Source: Streptomyces chattanoogensis (GTDB taxonomy: Bacteria; Actinomycetota; Actinomycetes; Streptomycetales; Streptomycetaceae). Taken from it: a stretch of 64,000 nucleotides of DNA. A program made the position numbers and the translations under genes. The first letter of the stretch is position 1, and every line of letters begins with the position of its first letter. Under the pieces are notes generated by a model. It saw only the letters and a program-made list of their open reading frames with translations. It was not told the DNA's origin and did no database searches. The DNA lies in assembly GCF_001294335.1 (NCBI RefSeq), contig NZ_LGKG01000138.1, forward strand, positions 44,292-108,291, in the 5' to 3' direction. Shown here one piece after another: positions 24,938 through 34,124 of the stretch.

Positions 24938-25571
24938 TGCACCCGCCGCCGAATCGGTCAACTTCCGGGCAACCAAGGATGGCGCCTACAGCTTCAGCGA
25001 GCGCTGGCGGCTCGAACTGGAGCAGATGGCGAGCAGCGCAAACTGAGAGCACGTCGCCGTGACCGGCCAACCGCCGCCCACAACGGCCGAGAGCTCCCCC
25101 GCCCCGTCCTGTACGCCGGAAGAGGAAATGGGTGAGAGTGACGCTGCTCCGGGCCGACGCCTGCCCGGGCCAGCGCGCGCAGACAGCCGTGCGGGCCTGC
25201 CGTCGGCGGAAGATCATGCCGCTCTCCTTGGTGAACGCGTTGACGAGATGGACTCGGGCGTGCTGATAGCCGGGCAGGTACGGGAGCTCCTCGGCGAAGA
25301 GGCGGTAGACCTCCGCCCTCTCCTGCAATGGCGACCTGATGGCCGGAGACTTCGTGGCCACACCGTTGATGGGCGTCGTCAAGGGGCGGGCAGCCAACCC
25401 GCCCTTCCACGATGGGAGGCTCGGCAACCTGGAGAGCCTGCGCACGATGCGGGCCCTCGGCCCCACCAAGCTCCGCGTCGGCAACGCCACGCCCCTCGAC
25501 CCTGAGCGAGTAGGACACTGGGCGACGGCGGAGCAGCGACGGCTCGACTGCCTCGCGGCCCGAGGACGCCT
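24938..25571. other. Remnant-rich stretch, no intact gene
   Basis: A plus-strand tail ending RWRLELEQMASSAN with a stop near 25048 looks like the end of a lost protein. A minus-strand frame around 25160-25330 (ERAEVYRLFAEELPYLPGYQ) also looks coding-like. I cannot assign either. No promoter, RNA gene or repeat stands out. Confidence 0.35.
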
Positions 25572-26810
25572 GTGCGCCGAGGAAAAGGGCGCGGCGGGAC
25601 CACAGATACTCGCACCGGACCGCCAAGTCGGGTCGCCGACATGGCCACGGTCGACGTCCTCGATTCCGTCCTCGACGAGCACTGTCCGCCCTTGGGCGAC
25701 GGTCCCGCGCTCTTCCGCGCCCTCGCGGTGCAGGCCGCCTATGTCACCGAAGCCGTCCAGGCCGCGGATCCGCCGGGCGAGATCGCTGCTTACGAGGCCG
25801 ACCGCCTGCCCACCGAATGCGTACGCACCGGCCGGCCGATCTTGATCTCCCACATGGATGACGCCGCCATGGCCCGCATCGCCCGGGACGACCGCGCCGC
25901 CACGGTGCTGGCCCGCGCCGGCGTGCATTCCTACATGCTGCTCCCGCTCACCGCTCGCGGCCAGATCCTTGGCTTCCTGGGGCTGAGCCGTGCCCGTAAC
26001 CCGCAGCCCTTCGATGAGGACGACCTCGCCCTCGCCGGTGAGCTGGCCTCCCGCGCCGCGGTGTGCATCGACAACGCCCGCTCGCACCAGACGGTCCGCA
26101 ATGCAGCCGAGACCCTTCAGCGCAGCCTGCTCCCGGATCACCCGCCGCACCTCCCCGGCCTTGAGGTCGCTTCCCGGTACCGGCCTGCACAGGCGGCCTA
26201 CGAGGTCGGTGGCGACTGGTACGACGTCCTCCCGCTCGACGGCGACAAGACCGTGCTGGTTGTGGGAGACGTCATGGGCAGTGGTATCGACGCCGCCGTC
26301 ACCATGGGCCGCCTGCGCACCGGCACCAGCGACTTCGCCGACCTCGACCTGGACCCTGCCCAGGTCCTCCATCACCTCGACAAGATCACCTCAGGGCTTG
26401 AGCAGTACATAGCCACCTGCGTCTATGCCGTCTACGATCCGCACCGCGCGGAGTGCCACATCTCCACCGCAGGCCATCTGCCGCCGGTCCTGGTGCGCAA
26501 TGGCAAGCACCCGGAACTGCTCGACCTTCCGACCGGCACCCCACTCGGGGTTGGTGGCGTGCCCTTCGTGACCACGACCGTCCCCGTCGGCGCTGGTGAT
26601 CGGCTGGTCCTGTACACCGACGGCCTCGTCGAGGTCCGTCATCACCCCATCGACGAACGCCTCAACACCCTCCTGCGCCTGCTGGACGCACCCGACCGCA
26701 CGTTGGAGGAAACCTGCGACCGACTCCTTCGCGAACTCCGGCTTCCCGCTGATCCGGATGATGTCGCCGTGCTCATCGCATGCATGCAACCCTTCGCATC
26801 CGACTCTTGA
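25572..26810 (+). CDS. GAF-SpoIIE (PP2C-type) phosphatase, possibly N-terminally shortened
   Basis: About 412 residues. A GAF domain (residues about 40-170: SYMLLPLTARGQILGFLGL) precedes a SpoIIE phosphatase domain (180-405) with the metal-binding sites GGDWYDV, GDVMGSGIDAA, YTDGLVE and DDVAVL. These enzymes dephosphorylate anti-sigma antagonists in partner-switching cascades. Many Streptomyces relatives have a PAS or kinase domain before the GAF, and family similarity (VADMATVDVLDSVL) runs up to and past the ATG at 25641. The upstream part has therefore probably been lost and the start is uncertain (25572 or 25641). No anti-sigma or antagonist gene is adjacent. Confidence 0.82.
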   Translation: MRRGKGRGGTTDTRTGPPSRVADMATVDVLDSVLDEHCPPLGDGPALFRALAVQAAYVTEAVQAADPPGEIAAYEADRLPTECVRTGRPILISHMDDAAMARIARDDRAATVLARAGVHSYMLLPLTARGQILGFLGLSRARNPQPFDEDDLALAGELASRAAVCIDNARSHQTVRNAAETLQRSLLPDHPPHLPGLEVASRYRPAQAAYEVGGDWYDVLPLDGDKTVLVVGDVMGSGIDAAVTMGRLRTGTSDFADLDLDPAQVLHHLDKITSGLEQYIATCVYAVYDPHRAECHISTAGHLPPVLVRNGKHPELLDLPTGTPLGVGGVPFVTTTVPVGAGDRLVLYTDGLVEVRHHPIDERLNTLLRLLDAPDRTLEETCDRLLRELRLPADPDDVAVLIACMQPFASDS

Positions 26811-27792
26811 AGTACGCCCCAGTCCGGCAGATCGCGAGAATGATCATCTACACAGGGCTGAAGACCATCGGATGGATCACGCCTGACACGTCCCTACCCA
26901 ACCCACTCGAACCGGCCGCGTACCGCCGTGACGGGCGGCCGGCATACCCGATCCGCAGGACCTCACCCGACGACGACTTCACCAAGCCCGGTGACGAGGG
27001 CGGCACCCCGAGCGGTGGAGTCACGCAGAAGGACCTGCCGTGACTGCTGGCTCACGCGAACCACGGCGCCACGGCCGGCGCAGCCAGGAGCCGAGTCATG
27101 GGGCAGGAGTGGCACCGCGTACGGCCTGATGCACCACGCGCGCCAAGCGCGCACCCCATGGCAACAATGTCGGTCGTGCCCGGCGCAACCGGGACGACGC
27201 TGCCCTCCGCCGGCGAGGCAGCCCACCCCCGTACGGTCACGCCCGCCGTGGCGACGGCCACGGCGCCACCGTCATCCGCACGAGCGTGGGCCGAGCGACC
27301 GACCGCGCACGCACTGGACCAGGATGTTCCCCCGCCCCTCTCCCAAGTTGATCATTCGTCGTGGGCACTGCCTGGAATCAGCGGCGCATTTGGTAGGTCC
27401 CGGTCTGAATTTGGGAATCCCAGGTATGCGCAGACGGCGGCATTGTCGCCCGTTGCATCGGCAAGGCGGGCTACGGCGCCGAAGGTGCGGCCTGGATTCG
27501 CTCGATCTCCGTTTGGGCTCGTCGATGGGATATCCGGCATCGATCAGATTCGGACGCCGGTCTCGACGGACAGCACACCGGCGGCCACGCCCTTGACCGT
27601 GCCTCATGCCGATCGGCGTCGGCGTCCTCTGCGGACCACTCATGACCGCACGGGACAGGGTCCTTACAGCCCGCCTCTCAGATCCGGCTTGTCGTGCGTG
27701 TGATCGAGCCGGGGCATTCAGAGACGGCACAGTGCCCGTGTCATGCAAGGAGGCGTTCATGGATGCCGCCCAACCTGAGAGTTCTCCGCGCT
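26811..27792. other. Long stretch without a convincing gene
   Basis: Frames on both strands have shadow-like composition. A plus-strand tail around 26820-27040 (VRQIARMIIYTGLKTIGWITP) is the most protein-like piece but resembles nothing I know. I found no tRNA, inverted repeats of an IS, or regulatory site. Confidence 0.35.
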
Positions 27793-27832
27793 GGACGGTG
27801 GGGGCGGCCGGTGTCGGCGGCCGTCCCCACCA
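27793..27832 (-). terminator. Hairpin after the NAD(P)-binding oxidoreductase
   Basis: A GGTGGGGGCGGCCG arm pairs, with one mismatch and a small bulge, with GGCGGCCGTCCCCACC across a short loop, immediately downstream of the minus-strand gene ending at 27839. Confidence 0.55.
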
Positions 27833-27838
27833 GCTCGC

Positions 27839-28546
27839 TCAGTAGCCGATCGTGAAGCGGCGCTGGACGAAGCGCGGCAGTTCGGCCTCGTCGATCAGGG
27901 CGACCGCGGCGTCCTCCGCCGAGATGCGGCTGCGGCCGTCGGCGTCCAGGACGGGCTGATCACCGCCGATGCGGAAGCGGCCGGTGCGCTCGCCGGGGGC
28001 GATCTCCTCGGCCGGGCTGAAGTACGTCCACAGCCGGTTCGAGGTGCGCAGCACGTTCAGTGCGTCCCGGTGGCCGCGCACCGCTGCCGCGTAGTCGCGG
28101 GGCAGTCCGAGTTGGTCGAGGCTCTCGTGCAGCAGTTCATCGGAGTCGGCGCGTACTACTCCCGGCTCGATCTCCAGACTGCCGGCGCCGCCGATCACGA
28201 TGAGCCTGGTTCGAGGGTGGCTGGCCAGGGCTGTCAGCAGGGCTCGCGCCGCGGTGGCGTACACCGTGGGGTCGGCAATCGAGCGCGCCACGGTGTCCGA
28301 GAAGTCCTTGGCCGCGTTCCCAGGCTGGAATCCACTGATCAGCACGTCCAGGCCGGGGAGAACGGCAGCAATGGTCGCCGGGTCGAGGGCGTCGACGCTC
28401 GCCCAGGTGACGTTCTCCCTGCGTTCCTCCGCCCTCGGGCGTGCAACGTCGCGGCTGAATGCCGTGACGCGGTGCCCTCGGTCGAGAGCTTCGGTGACAA
28501 CCCGGCTGCCGATGGTTCCGGTGGCTCCAATGACTCCAATGTGCAT
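27839..28546 (-). CDS. NAD(P)H-binding atypical SDR protein
   Basis: A 235-residue protein of the NmrA/atypical-SDR type. The cofactor site is GVIGATGTIGSRVV at the N-terminus. It lacks the Tyr-x3-Lys pair of classical SDRs, and the middle part (LIVIGGAGSLEI) matches NAD(P)H-binding epimerase-like proteins often found beside TetR genes. Substrate unknown. It is transcribed away from the TetR gene at 28663, and the operator between them suggests that regulator controls it. Confidence 0.82.
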   Translation of the reverse strand: MHIGVIGATGTIGSRVVTEALDRGHRVTAFSRDVARPRAEERRENVTWASVDALDPATIAAVLPGLDVLISGFQPGNAAKDFSDTVARSIADPTVYATAARALLTALASHPRTRLIVIGGAGSLEIEPGVVRADSDELLHESLDQLGLPRDYAAAVRGHRDALNVLRTSNRLWTYFSPAEEIAPGERTGRFRIGGDQPVLDADGRSRISAEDAAVALIDEAELPRFVQRRFTIGY

Positions 28547-28610
28547 GGTCTCCCCTAGGTCATGCGAAGGTCACCGCACCCTGTGCGGCGACGGCGTGCA
28601 GTAACTATAC

Positions 28611-28631
28611 GCCGTGAAGTTTCACTACGGC
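28611..28631. promoter_or_regulatory. Candidate TetR operator
   Basis: GCCGTGAAGTTTCACTACGGC contains the outer arms GCCGT/ACGGC and an inner dyad GTGAA-GT-TTCAC. It lies in the divergent promoter region between the oxidoreductase and the TetR gene. Confidence 0.5.
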
Positions 28632-28662
28632 ACCATGAATCGTGACGCTGTATTGTGTTCAT

Positions 28663-29379
28663 GTGACGGGTAGTGGAAGCCGGGGACGGCGCGAGCGGCT
28701 GCGGGCCGAGACGACGGCCGAAATCAAGAGCGTGGCACTGGCGTTGATGGCCACGGGTGGTCCCGACGCCATCACGCTCCGGGCGATCGCCCGCGAGATG
28801 GGCATGACCGCCAACGCCATCTACGGCTACTTCGCTACCCGCGACGACCTTGTCACCGCACTCATCCGCGACGTGTACGGCGCTCTCGCCGACGTCGTGG
28901 ACGCCGCGTGGGAAGCCGCCCCTCCCGACGATCCGGCCGCCCGGATCCGGGCCTGGTCCGACGCCTTCCGCGGCTGGGCCCTGGCCAACCCCGAGGGATT
29001 CCGGCTCGTCTACGGCGACCCCGTCGCCGGCTATCAGGCCCCGGAGGGCGGGGCCGCCCCGGACGCCGCCCGCCGGGTCTGCCTCGGCGTCACCGCGCTG
29101 GCTGCGGCAGCCTGGCCCCATACCGAACACCTCCACCGGGACAGCCGGTTCGAGTGGTCCGACTTCGACCCCGGCCTGCTCGACAAGGTCCGTCCGGCCT
29201 TCCCGGCGCTGCCGCCGGCCGGCGTCGCCCTCGCACTTCGCCTCTGGGCCCGCCTGCACGGCCTGGTATCGCTCGAGGTGTACGGCCACCTGCGCACCCA
29301 GACCGGCAGCCCGCAAAAGCTCTACCAGGAGGAACTCGATCAGGTGGTACGAGCGTTGGGGATCCCCGAGCGCACCTGA
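28663..29379 (+). CDS. TetR/AcrR-family repressor
   Basis: About 238 residues. The DNA-binding domain is near the N-terminus (ITLRAIAREMGMTANAIYGYF); the rest is a helical ligand-binding domain (TetR_C-type WHG domain: WALANPEGFRLVYGDP). I start at GTG 28663 (MTGSGSRGRRERL); a GTG at 28642 is an alternative. It probably represses itself and the divergent oxidoreductase. Confidence 0.87.
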   Translation: MTGSGSRGRRERLRAETTAEIKSVALALMATGGPDAITLRAIAREMGMTANAIYGYFATRDDLVTALIRDVYGALADVVDAAWEAAPPDDPAARIRAWSDAFRGWALANPEGFRLVYGDPVAGYQAPEGGAAPDAARRVCLGVTALAAAAWPHTEHLHRDSRFEWSDFDPGLLDKVRPAFPALPPAGVALALRLWARLHGLVSLEVYGHLRTQTGSPQKLYQEELDQVVRALGIPERT

Positions 29380-29480
29380 CGACTCGCCCGACAGACCGCC
29401 GCCGGCCACGCCGGCGGCGCGATCCGGCCGCTGATGCCGGAGGCTCTCTCCCATGGGCGCAGTGATGCCCGCAGGGGTGG

Positions 29481-30488
29481 TTACCAGGGGCGGATGAGGA
29501 CGGTGCCGACCTTGCCGGGCCGTACCGCGTGTTCCACAGCCTCTGCCAGGTCACCGAGACCGTAGGTGGCGGCCACATCGAACTGGTCCTTGAACGCCAT
29601 CGCGATCAGCTTCGCGGCGGCGACGTCGGATGCCTGCCTCTCGGCGGAGGCGTCTGACATCCAGCGGCCGATGCTCCTGCCGCGCAGCGTCAGCGATTTG
29701 TGCAGCAGCGTCGACGCGGGCAGTGAGATCGGCTCCGCGGCCATCTGCCCGTAGCAGATGAGCTTTCCGCCCGGCGTCAGCAGGTCCAGAAGGCTCTCGG
29801 CGAGTTTCCCGCCGATCGGATCTAGAGCCACACTCACCGGACGGCCGTCCGCCGCGCTGCGGACGTCATCGGCCCAGCCTGCATGCTCCGTCGCCACCAC
29901 CGGCACGTCCGGGAAACGTTTACGCAGTTCCGCGGCACCGCGTTCGCTGCGGACGACGTCGACGATCGAGATGCTGTGGGCCAGGCACACGGCGGTCAGC
30001 AGTCGTCCGACCGACGAGCCGGCCGCGGTCTGCAACAGAACACCGTCGTACCCGATGGAGGCATGTGCCTCCGCCTCGCGGCGCAGCATCACTGCGGTGA
30101 TCGGGTTCACGAGCATCTGCGCGGCGACCTCGTCGGGCACTTTTGCTGGTACGGCGACCACCACCCGAGCGGCCGCCATGATCCACTGGGACCAGGCGCC
30201 CGGGTGCGGGAAGACCGTCACCCGCGCGCCGGGTTCGACCCCCGGTGCCACCGGTGTGTCCGGGCCGATGGCCTCCACCACGCCGGTGGCTTCGATGCCG
30301 GCGGGGGCCGGTTGTCCGCTGTTCCTTGGATACGCCTCGACGGCCTGGAGATCACCAGGGTGCACGGGGAACGCGGTGGTGCGGACGAGTACTTGACCGG
30401 TCTGCGGCGCTGCCGGCTCCGGCTCCTCGATGACGGTCAGGACGTCGGCGGGCGGCCCGCCGCGGGTGTAGACGACACGACGGCTCAT
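29481..30488 (-). CDS. MDR-family quinone oxidoreductase/zinc-type dehydrogenase
   Basis: A 335-residue medium-chain dehydrogenase: GroES-like N-terminal part (ATGVVEAIGPDTPV, GARVTVFPHPGAW), then an NADPH Rossmann fold (LLQTAAGSSVGRLL). The Cys ligands of structural or catalytic zinc are absent, so it is of the quinone-reductase type. A strong ribosome site (AGGAGGA) precedes ATG 30488. It probably forms a transcription unit with the two genes upstream on the same strand (gaps of 57 and 72 bp). Confidence 0.87.
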   Translation of the reverse strand: MSRRVVYTRGGPPADVLTVIEEPEPAAPQTGQVLVRTTAFPVHPGDLQAVEAYPRNSGQPAPAGIEATGVVEAIGPDTPVAPGVEPGARVTVFPHPGAWSQWIMAAARVVVAVPAKVPDEVAAQMLVNPITAVMLRREAEAHASIGYDGVLLQTAAGSSVGRLLTAVCLAHSISIVDVVRSERGAAELRKRFPDVPVVATEHAGWADDVRSAADGRPVSVALDPIGGKLAESLLDLLTPGGKLICYGQMAAEPISLPASTLLHKSLTLRGRSIGRWMSDASAERQASDVAAAKLIAMAFKDQFDVAATYGLGDLAEAVEHAVRPGKVGTVLIRPW

Positions 30489-30545
30489 GACGCTCCTCCT
30501 GTGTGTGCTGGGCATTCGCGTCCGGGGTGACCGAGGTCTGGGTCG

Positions 30546-31163
30546 TCAGCCGGCATCCTGAAGCAGGAAGTGCCGTGCGCTGAGCGGGCCGTCGAGCTGC
30601 ATCAGCCGGCCACCCTCTCGCAGACCACCGAGATCCAGTGCGGCGAAACCGAACGCGTCCAGCAAAGCGGCCACGGCCGCCTTCGCGTCGGCGTCGTCGC
30701 CCGCGTAGAAGACCACCTGGCGGCCTTCCTCGTGCCGGGGGTTCCCGGCGATGAACGCGGCGAACAGGGTGTTGAACGCCTTCACGATCCGCGCTCCGGG
30801 AAGGCGCTCGGCGACCCATTCACTGCCCGTGCGGTCACCGACGTCGTACCGGCCCCGCCAGGGGTTGGCCGCGGCGAACTGATTCGTCGTGTCGACGACG
30901 ATCTTCCCGGACCAGTCGGTAAGGCCAGTCAGGTCCGGTACGGCGAAGAACGGCACCGCGAGGAAGACGAGGTCCGGCTGCGCTGCCTCCTCGGCTGTCA
31001 CCGCGTGGGCCTTCGGCCCCAGCTGCGCCACGACGGCCTTGAGTGTCTCCGGTCCCCGGCTGTTGCCGATGAGTACCTCATGTCCGTGACGGACAGCCTT
31101 GTCGGCGACGGCCCGGCCGACCTCTCCCGCGCCGAGAATGCCGATGGTGCTGTGTGCTGTCAT
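30546..31163 (-). CDS. NAD(P)-binding F420-dependent-reductase-like protein
   Basis: A 205-residue protein that begins IGILGAGEVGRAVADKAVRHGHEVLIGNSRGP, the NADP-binding fold of NADPH:F420 reductases and related proteins. Later blocks PDLVFLAVPF, IVVDTTNQFA and RIVKAFNTL are typical of the group. I prefer ATG 31163, with AAGG 9 nt upstream, over ATG 31172. Likely redox role in the same operon as the flanking MDR dehydrogenases; substrate unknown. Confidence 0.85.
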   Translation of the reverse strand: MTAHSTIGILGAGEVGRAVADKAVRHGHEVLIGNSRGPETLKAVVAQLGPKAHAVTAEEAAQPDLVFLAVPFFAVPDLTGLTDWSGKIVVDTTNQFAAANPWRGRYDVGDRTGSEWVAERLPGARIVKAFNTLFAAFIAGNPRHEEGRQVVFYAGDDADAKAAVAALLDAFGFAALDLGGLREGGRLMQLDGPLSARHFLLQDAG

Positions 31164-31235
31164 GCTGCTCATCCTTGATCGTGTTTCGGGGGCCTTTCGG
31201 GGTGGTCCCGGCCTCAGCGGCAGGTGCGGCGGCGC

Positions 31236-32210
31236 CTACGCGCGATGCGGGTTGAAGTCCAGGAGGACCTTGCCGTTCTTCCGGAAGTACACGAGTGCCT
31301 CGGGGAAGTCCGCCGCCTTGTAGACGGGCGCGGAGGGCAGGACGAGTCTTCCCTCGGCAACCAGCCGCGCGGACTCCGCGTTCAGAGCCGGAAAGCGGGG
31401 CAGAAACTCGTCCTGGTACATCCAGAACTCCGTCGTGGTGATGTTCTTCGTCTTCAGCGCGTCCGGGGCGGGCGTGAACGGCCGGCCGCTCAGGTACCCG
31501 TAGATCGCCAGCAAGGCGCCGTCGGTCAGCACGTCCAGCAGCAGCGCAGTCGCCGTTCCGCTGACGCCGTCGAGGCCGAGTAGTACCGGATCGGATCCGA
31601 TGGCTTCCCGCACGCGCGCGCCGGCGTCCGCCGAGTCGACGACCACGACGTCGGCGCCGAGGTCTTCGAGTTCGTTCACGAGTTCCGCACGGCGCACGAT
31701 GTTGATCGTTCGCAGCCCGCGCTCCTTGGCGAACACGATGACGGACCGGCCGACCCCGCTGTTCGCCGCGTTCTGCACCACCCAGGAACCGGCCGGAAGG
31801 TCGCGCAGGCCGACCAGGAGCCCCGCGGTGACGGGATTGATGCTGAGCATCGCGGCCTGATCGAGGCTGATGGACTTGTCCAAGACGCTCAGGTCTGCTG
31901 CCTTGGCCATGACCTGCGCGGACCAGGAAAAGACGCCGAAGGGAAGCAGGACCCTGTCGCCGGGACGGACCTCCGTGACGTCGGGCCCTACGGACACGAC
32001 CGTGCCGACGCCCTCGTTGCCGATGGCGGTGGGCAGCTCAGGGCGGAGGGGGTAGATGCCCTGCGCCAGGAGGAGGTCGTGGTGGTCGAGCGGGGCATAC
32101 TCGACTTGGATCAGTGCCTGCCCGGCGGTGGGAGCCGGGGGCGCGGGCACGTCCACAACCTTCAGGCTCTTCTCCGGCTCCCCGAACTGGGTGAGGTGAA
32201 TGGCGAGCAT
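31236..32210 (-). CDS. MDR-family dehydrogenase, enoyl reductase (MECR)-like
   Basis: A 324-residue medium-chain dehydrogenase resembling trans-2-enoyl-CoA reductases: IQVEYAPLDHHDLLLAQGIYP, GNEGVGTVVSVGPDV, VQNAANSGVGRSVIVFAKERG, and DGALLAIYGYLSGRPF. It has no zinc ligands. ATG 32210 is preceded by AAGGAG at 9 nt. It is the first gene of a three-gene oxidoreductase unit (this gene, the F420-reductase-like gene, the quinone-reductase-like gene). Confidence 0.85.
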   Translation of the reverse strand: MLAIHLTQFGEPEKSLKVVDVPAPPAPTAGQALIQVEYAPLDHHDLLLAQGIYPLRPELPTAIGNEGVGTVVSVGPDVTEVRPGDRVLLPFGVFSWSAQVMAKAADLSVLDKSISLDQAAMLSINPVTAGLLVGLRDLPAGSWVVQNAANSGVGRSVIVFAKERGLRTINIVRRAELVNELEDLGADVVVVDSADAGARVREAIGSDPVLLGLDGVSGTATALLLDVLTDGALLAIYGYLSGRPFTPAPDALKTKNITTTEFWMYQDEFLPRFPALNAESARLVAEGRLVLPSAPVYKAADFPEALVYFRKNGKVLLDFNPHRA

Positions 32211-32472
32211 GGGACACGACTCCTTGCTACGAGACATCGGTGCGGACGAAGACATGGCTCAGTGACGCGCTCTCATCGCAGCTTGAACCTCCCGTCTCGG
32301 CGGCTCTTCAGGCTCGCACCTGTTCCACGGAATTGCCGGGAGAGGCTCACCGGGCGACGGCGGGAGGTGAGCGCGCCGACCGTCCTGCGTCGAATCTCTG
32401 CTGAGCGTCATGGATACAGGCCGTGCCGATGTCGACGTGGTCGCCATGGGCGCCGCTGTGCGTCAGAGGACG

Positions 32473-32676
32473 TCATGAGAAGTGCACGTCACTCAGGTCG
32501 ATGCTCACCATGACGTGATCGTGGTCGGGACTTCCCTCGGGCCCGCGCAGATACGCGCGACGCTTGGTCGGGAACTTGATGCCGTCTGTTTCCTCCATGT
32601 CAGTGACGTACTGGGCGGCCGCGAAGCCGCCGGCGATTTCGCAATGGTCAGGCGCTGCGGCAAGTTGTTCCTGCGG
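32473..32676 (-). pseudogene. C-terminal remnant of an unrecognised conserved protein
   Basis: A frame ending at TGA 32475 reads YVTDMEETDGIKFPTKRRAY, followed by a charged turn and VSIDLSDVHFS. This looks like the end of a conserved actinobacterial hypothetical family. It has no start, and upstream it runs into other fragments. Confidence 0.5.
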
Positions 32677-32726
32677 AACTGCGCGGCGCGTGCTGTGCTG
32701 CCGACTGGGGCATGCGTGGGTGCAGG

Positions 32727-32870
32727 TCAGGGTTCGATGACGAGGTTCTCGATGAGGCCGTCGCTGAGGGTAAAGCAGTAGTGCAGGTCCACTGCCCCGC
32801 CAGGGAAGTTGCCCTCAAGGTGGTGTGTGGCGAGGTAGTGGTCCGGGTCGGGTGCGGTGGCAGTGGCATG
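32727..32870 (-). pseudogene. NTF2/SnoaL-like protein, C-terminal remnant
   Basis: A 47-codon tail (HHLEGNFPGGAVDLHYCFTL, then a short helix ending VIEP) is the closing sheet of a SnoaL-like fold. The N-terminal part is missing. Confidence 0.5.
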
Positions 32871-32877
32871 AGCGCAA

Positions 32878-33075
32878 ACATCACCGAGCCATCACGGGAC
32901 CACTCCACAGCCACCTCGGTGGACCAGCAGCTGCGGCAGCTGTTCGACGGCATGCATGACATCCCCGCGATGATTTCGGGCCGGCGCCAGGACCTGCTGG
33001 CCTGGAACACAGCGGCCATCGTCGTACTCACCGACTTCGGCGCGCTGCCCCCGGCAGCTCGGCCACACCGGAGCC
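32878..33075 (+). pseudogene. MmyB-type regulator ligand-binding domain, fragment
   Basis: The frame contains LRQLFDGMHDIPAMISGRRQ, then LLAWNTAAIVVLTDFGALPP, as in the C-terminal MmyB domain of XRE-type regulators. The helix-turn-helix part is absent and the domain ends early, where the opposite-strand SnoaL-like gene terminates. Confidence 0.55.
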
Positions 33076-33077
33076 GG

Positions 33078-33479
33078 TCAGCGGTCGGGCGGGAAGTGGT
33101 CACCGAACATCGGCAGGCCGCTGGCGGACTCGGCGTGGGTCGCCTCATCCTGTAGGACGTCCCAATGTTCGGCGAGCTTGCCGTTTTCCATGCGCACCAC
33201 GTCGGCCGCCACCGAGGCGGCGGGGCTGCCTTGGCCGCTGAAGCGGCCGTAGAGCATGACGTGATCGCCTTCGGCGAGGACGAACTGGTGCTCGTAGCGC
33301 AGGGTGTCCGGCAGCGAGCGGACCAGGCCGAACAGACCCGCGCGTCCTGGTGCGATGTGCGCGCTGTGCTGGATGTAGCGCTCGGACCAGAAGTCTTCGG
33401 CGGCGACGTAGTCACGCTTGTTGAACAGCGCGTCGAACGCTTCCAGCACCAGTGCCTTGTTCTGTTCGGGAGTAGTCAT
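33078..33479 (-). CDS. SnoaL-like nuclear transport factor 2 family protein
   Basis: A 133-residue protein with a complete SnoaL-like cone fold: NKALVLEAFDALFNKRDYVA, FWSERYIQHSAHIAPGRAGL, and HVMLYGRFSGQG before MENGKLAEHWDVLQ. The family includes polyketide cyclases and uncharacterised small enzymes; nothing here shows the substrate. ATG 33479 fits the family. It is the only intact gene in a strip of remnants. Confidence 0.82.
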   Translation of the reverse strand: MTTPEQNKALVLEAFDALFNKRDYVAAEDFWSERYIQHSAHIAPGRAGLFGLVRSLPDTLRYEHQFVLAEGDHVMLYGRFSGQGSPAASVAADVVRMENGKLAEHWDVLQDEATHAESASGLPMFGDHFPPDR

Positions 33480-33591
33480 GTGGTCCTCCACGAGGTAGCC
33501 CCTGCATCCCCTCGCCCATCATCATGTCGATTGACATGGTTTTCTGCACCCGCCGCGCCGCAGAGCGCACGCGGCTGATCCTCGCCGACTC

Positions 33592-34005
33592 CTACTCGAA
33601 ATCGAGGAAGAGTTTGGCGTGCTTGACGAACAGCTCGGGGTACTGGTGATGAGCACCGTGGTTCGCGTCGGGGTAGAGGATGAGCTGGGCGATTCCTCCT
33701 GCCGGTGTACGTCTCGAAGAAGAGCGCCTCGGTCTCGGGGGGCATGGCTCCCAGGCCCAGTCCGCCGCGGGGCGCGGTTCAGACCACCAGCTTGCGCACC
33801 AGTTCGGGACGGTCGAGGGCGACCTGCTGCCCCACCAGACCACCCATGGAGTGGGCGAGAACGTCGATGACGGTAAGGCCGAGGGCATCAATGAACGCCT
33901 CGGCGTCCCGCGCCATCTGCTCGATGGTGTCGGGAGTCCGGCCGCCGCTGGAGGCGACGCCGGCGGCCCTGCGAGACCGGCATCGCCGATCGGCGTGGAT
34001 CAGTG
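33592..34005 (-). pseudogene. Alpha/beta hydrolase, frameshifted and deleted
   Basis: Three pieces occur in order but in different frames. The nucleophile-elbow region is DVLAHSMGGLVGQQVALDRP, the middle part is MPPETEALFFETYT, and the tail LILYPDANHGAHHQYPELF holds the catalytic His. The N-terminus is also lost. The lid and several strands are deleted between the middle and the tail. Confidence 0.72.
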
Positions 34006-34090
34006 AACCTCGCTGGGACGCAGCGCGTCTCACCTTGCTGATTGCGTGCGCTAGAAGCCTGAAGAACAGTTCCACTCACGGCCAGGTCAA

Positions 34091-34119
34091 CCGGGCGCGG
34101 AGCGAACCTCCGCGCCCGG
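34091..34119 (-). terminator. Terminator hairpin of the SDR-VOC-SDR operon
   Basis: CCGGGCGCGGAG (34091-34102) pairs perfectly with CTCCGCGCCCGG (34108-34119) across a 5-nt loop, just after the last gene of the operon. Confidence 0.75.
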
Positions 34120-34124
34120 ACAGG

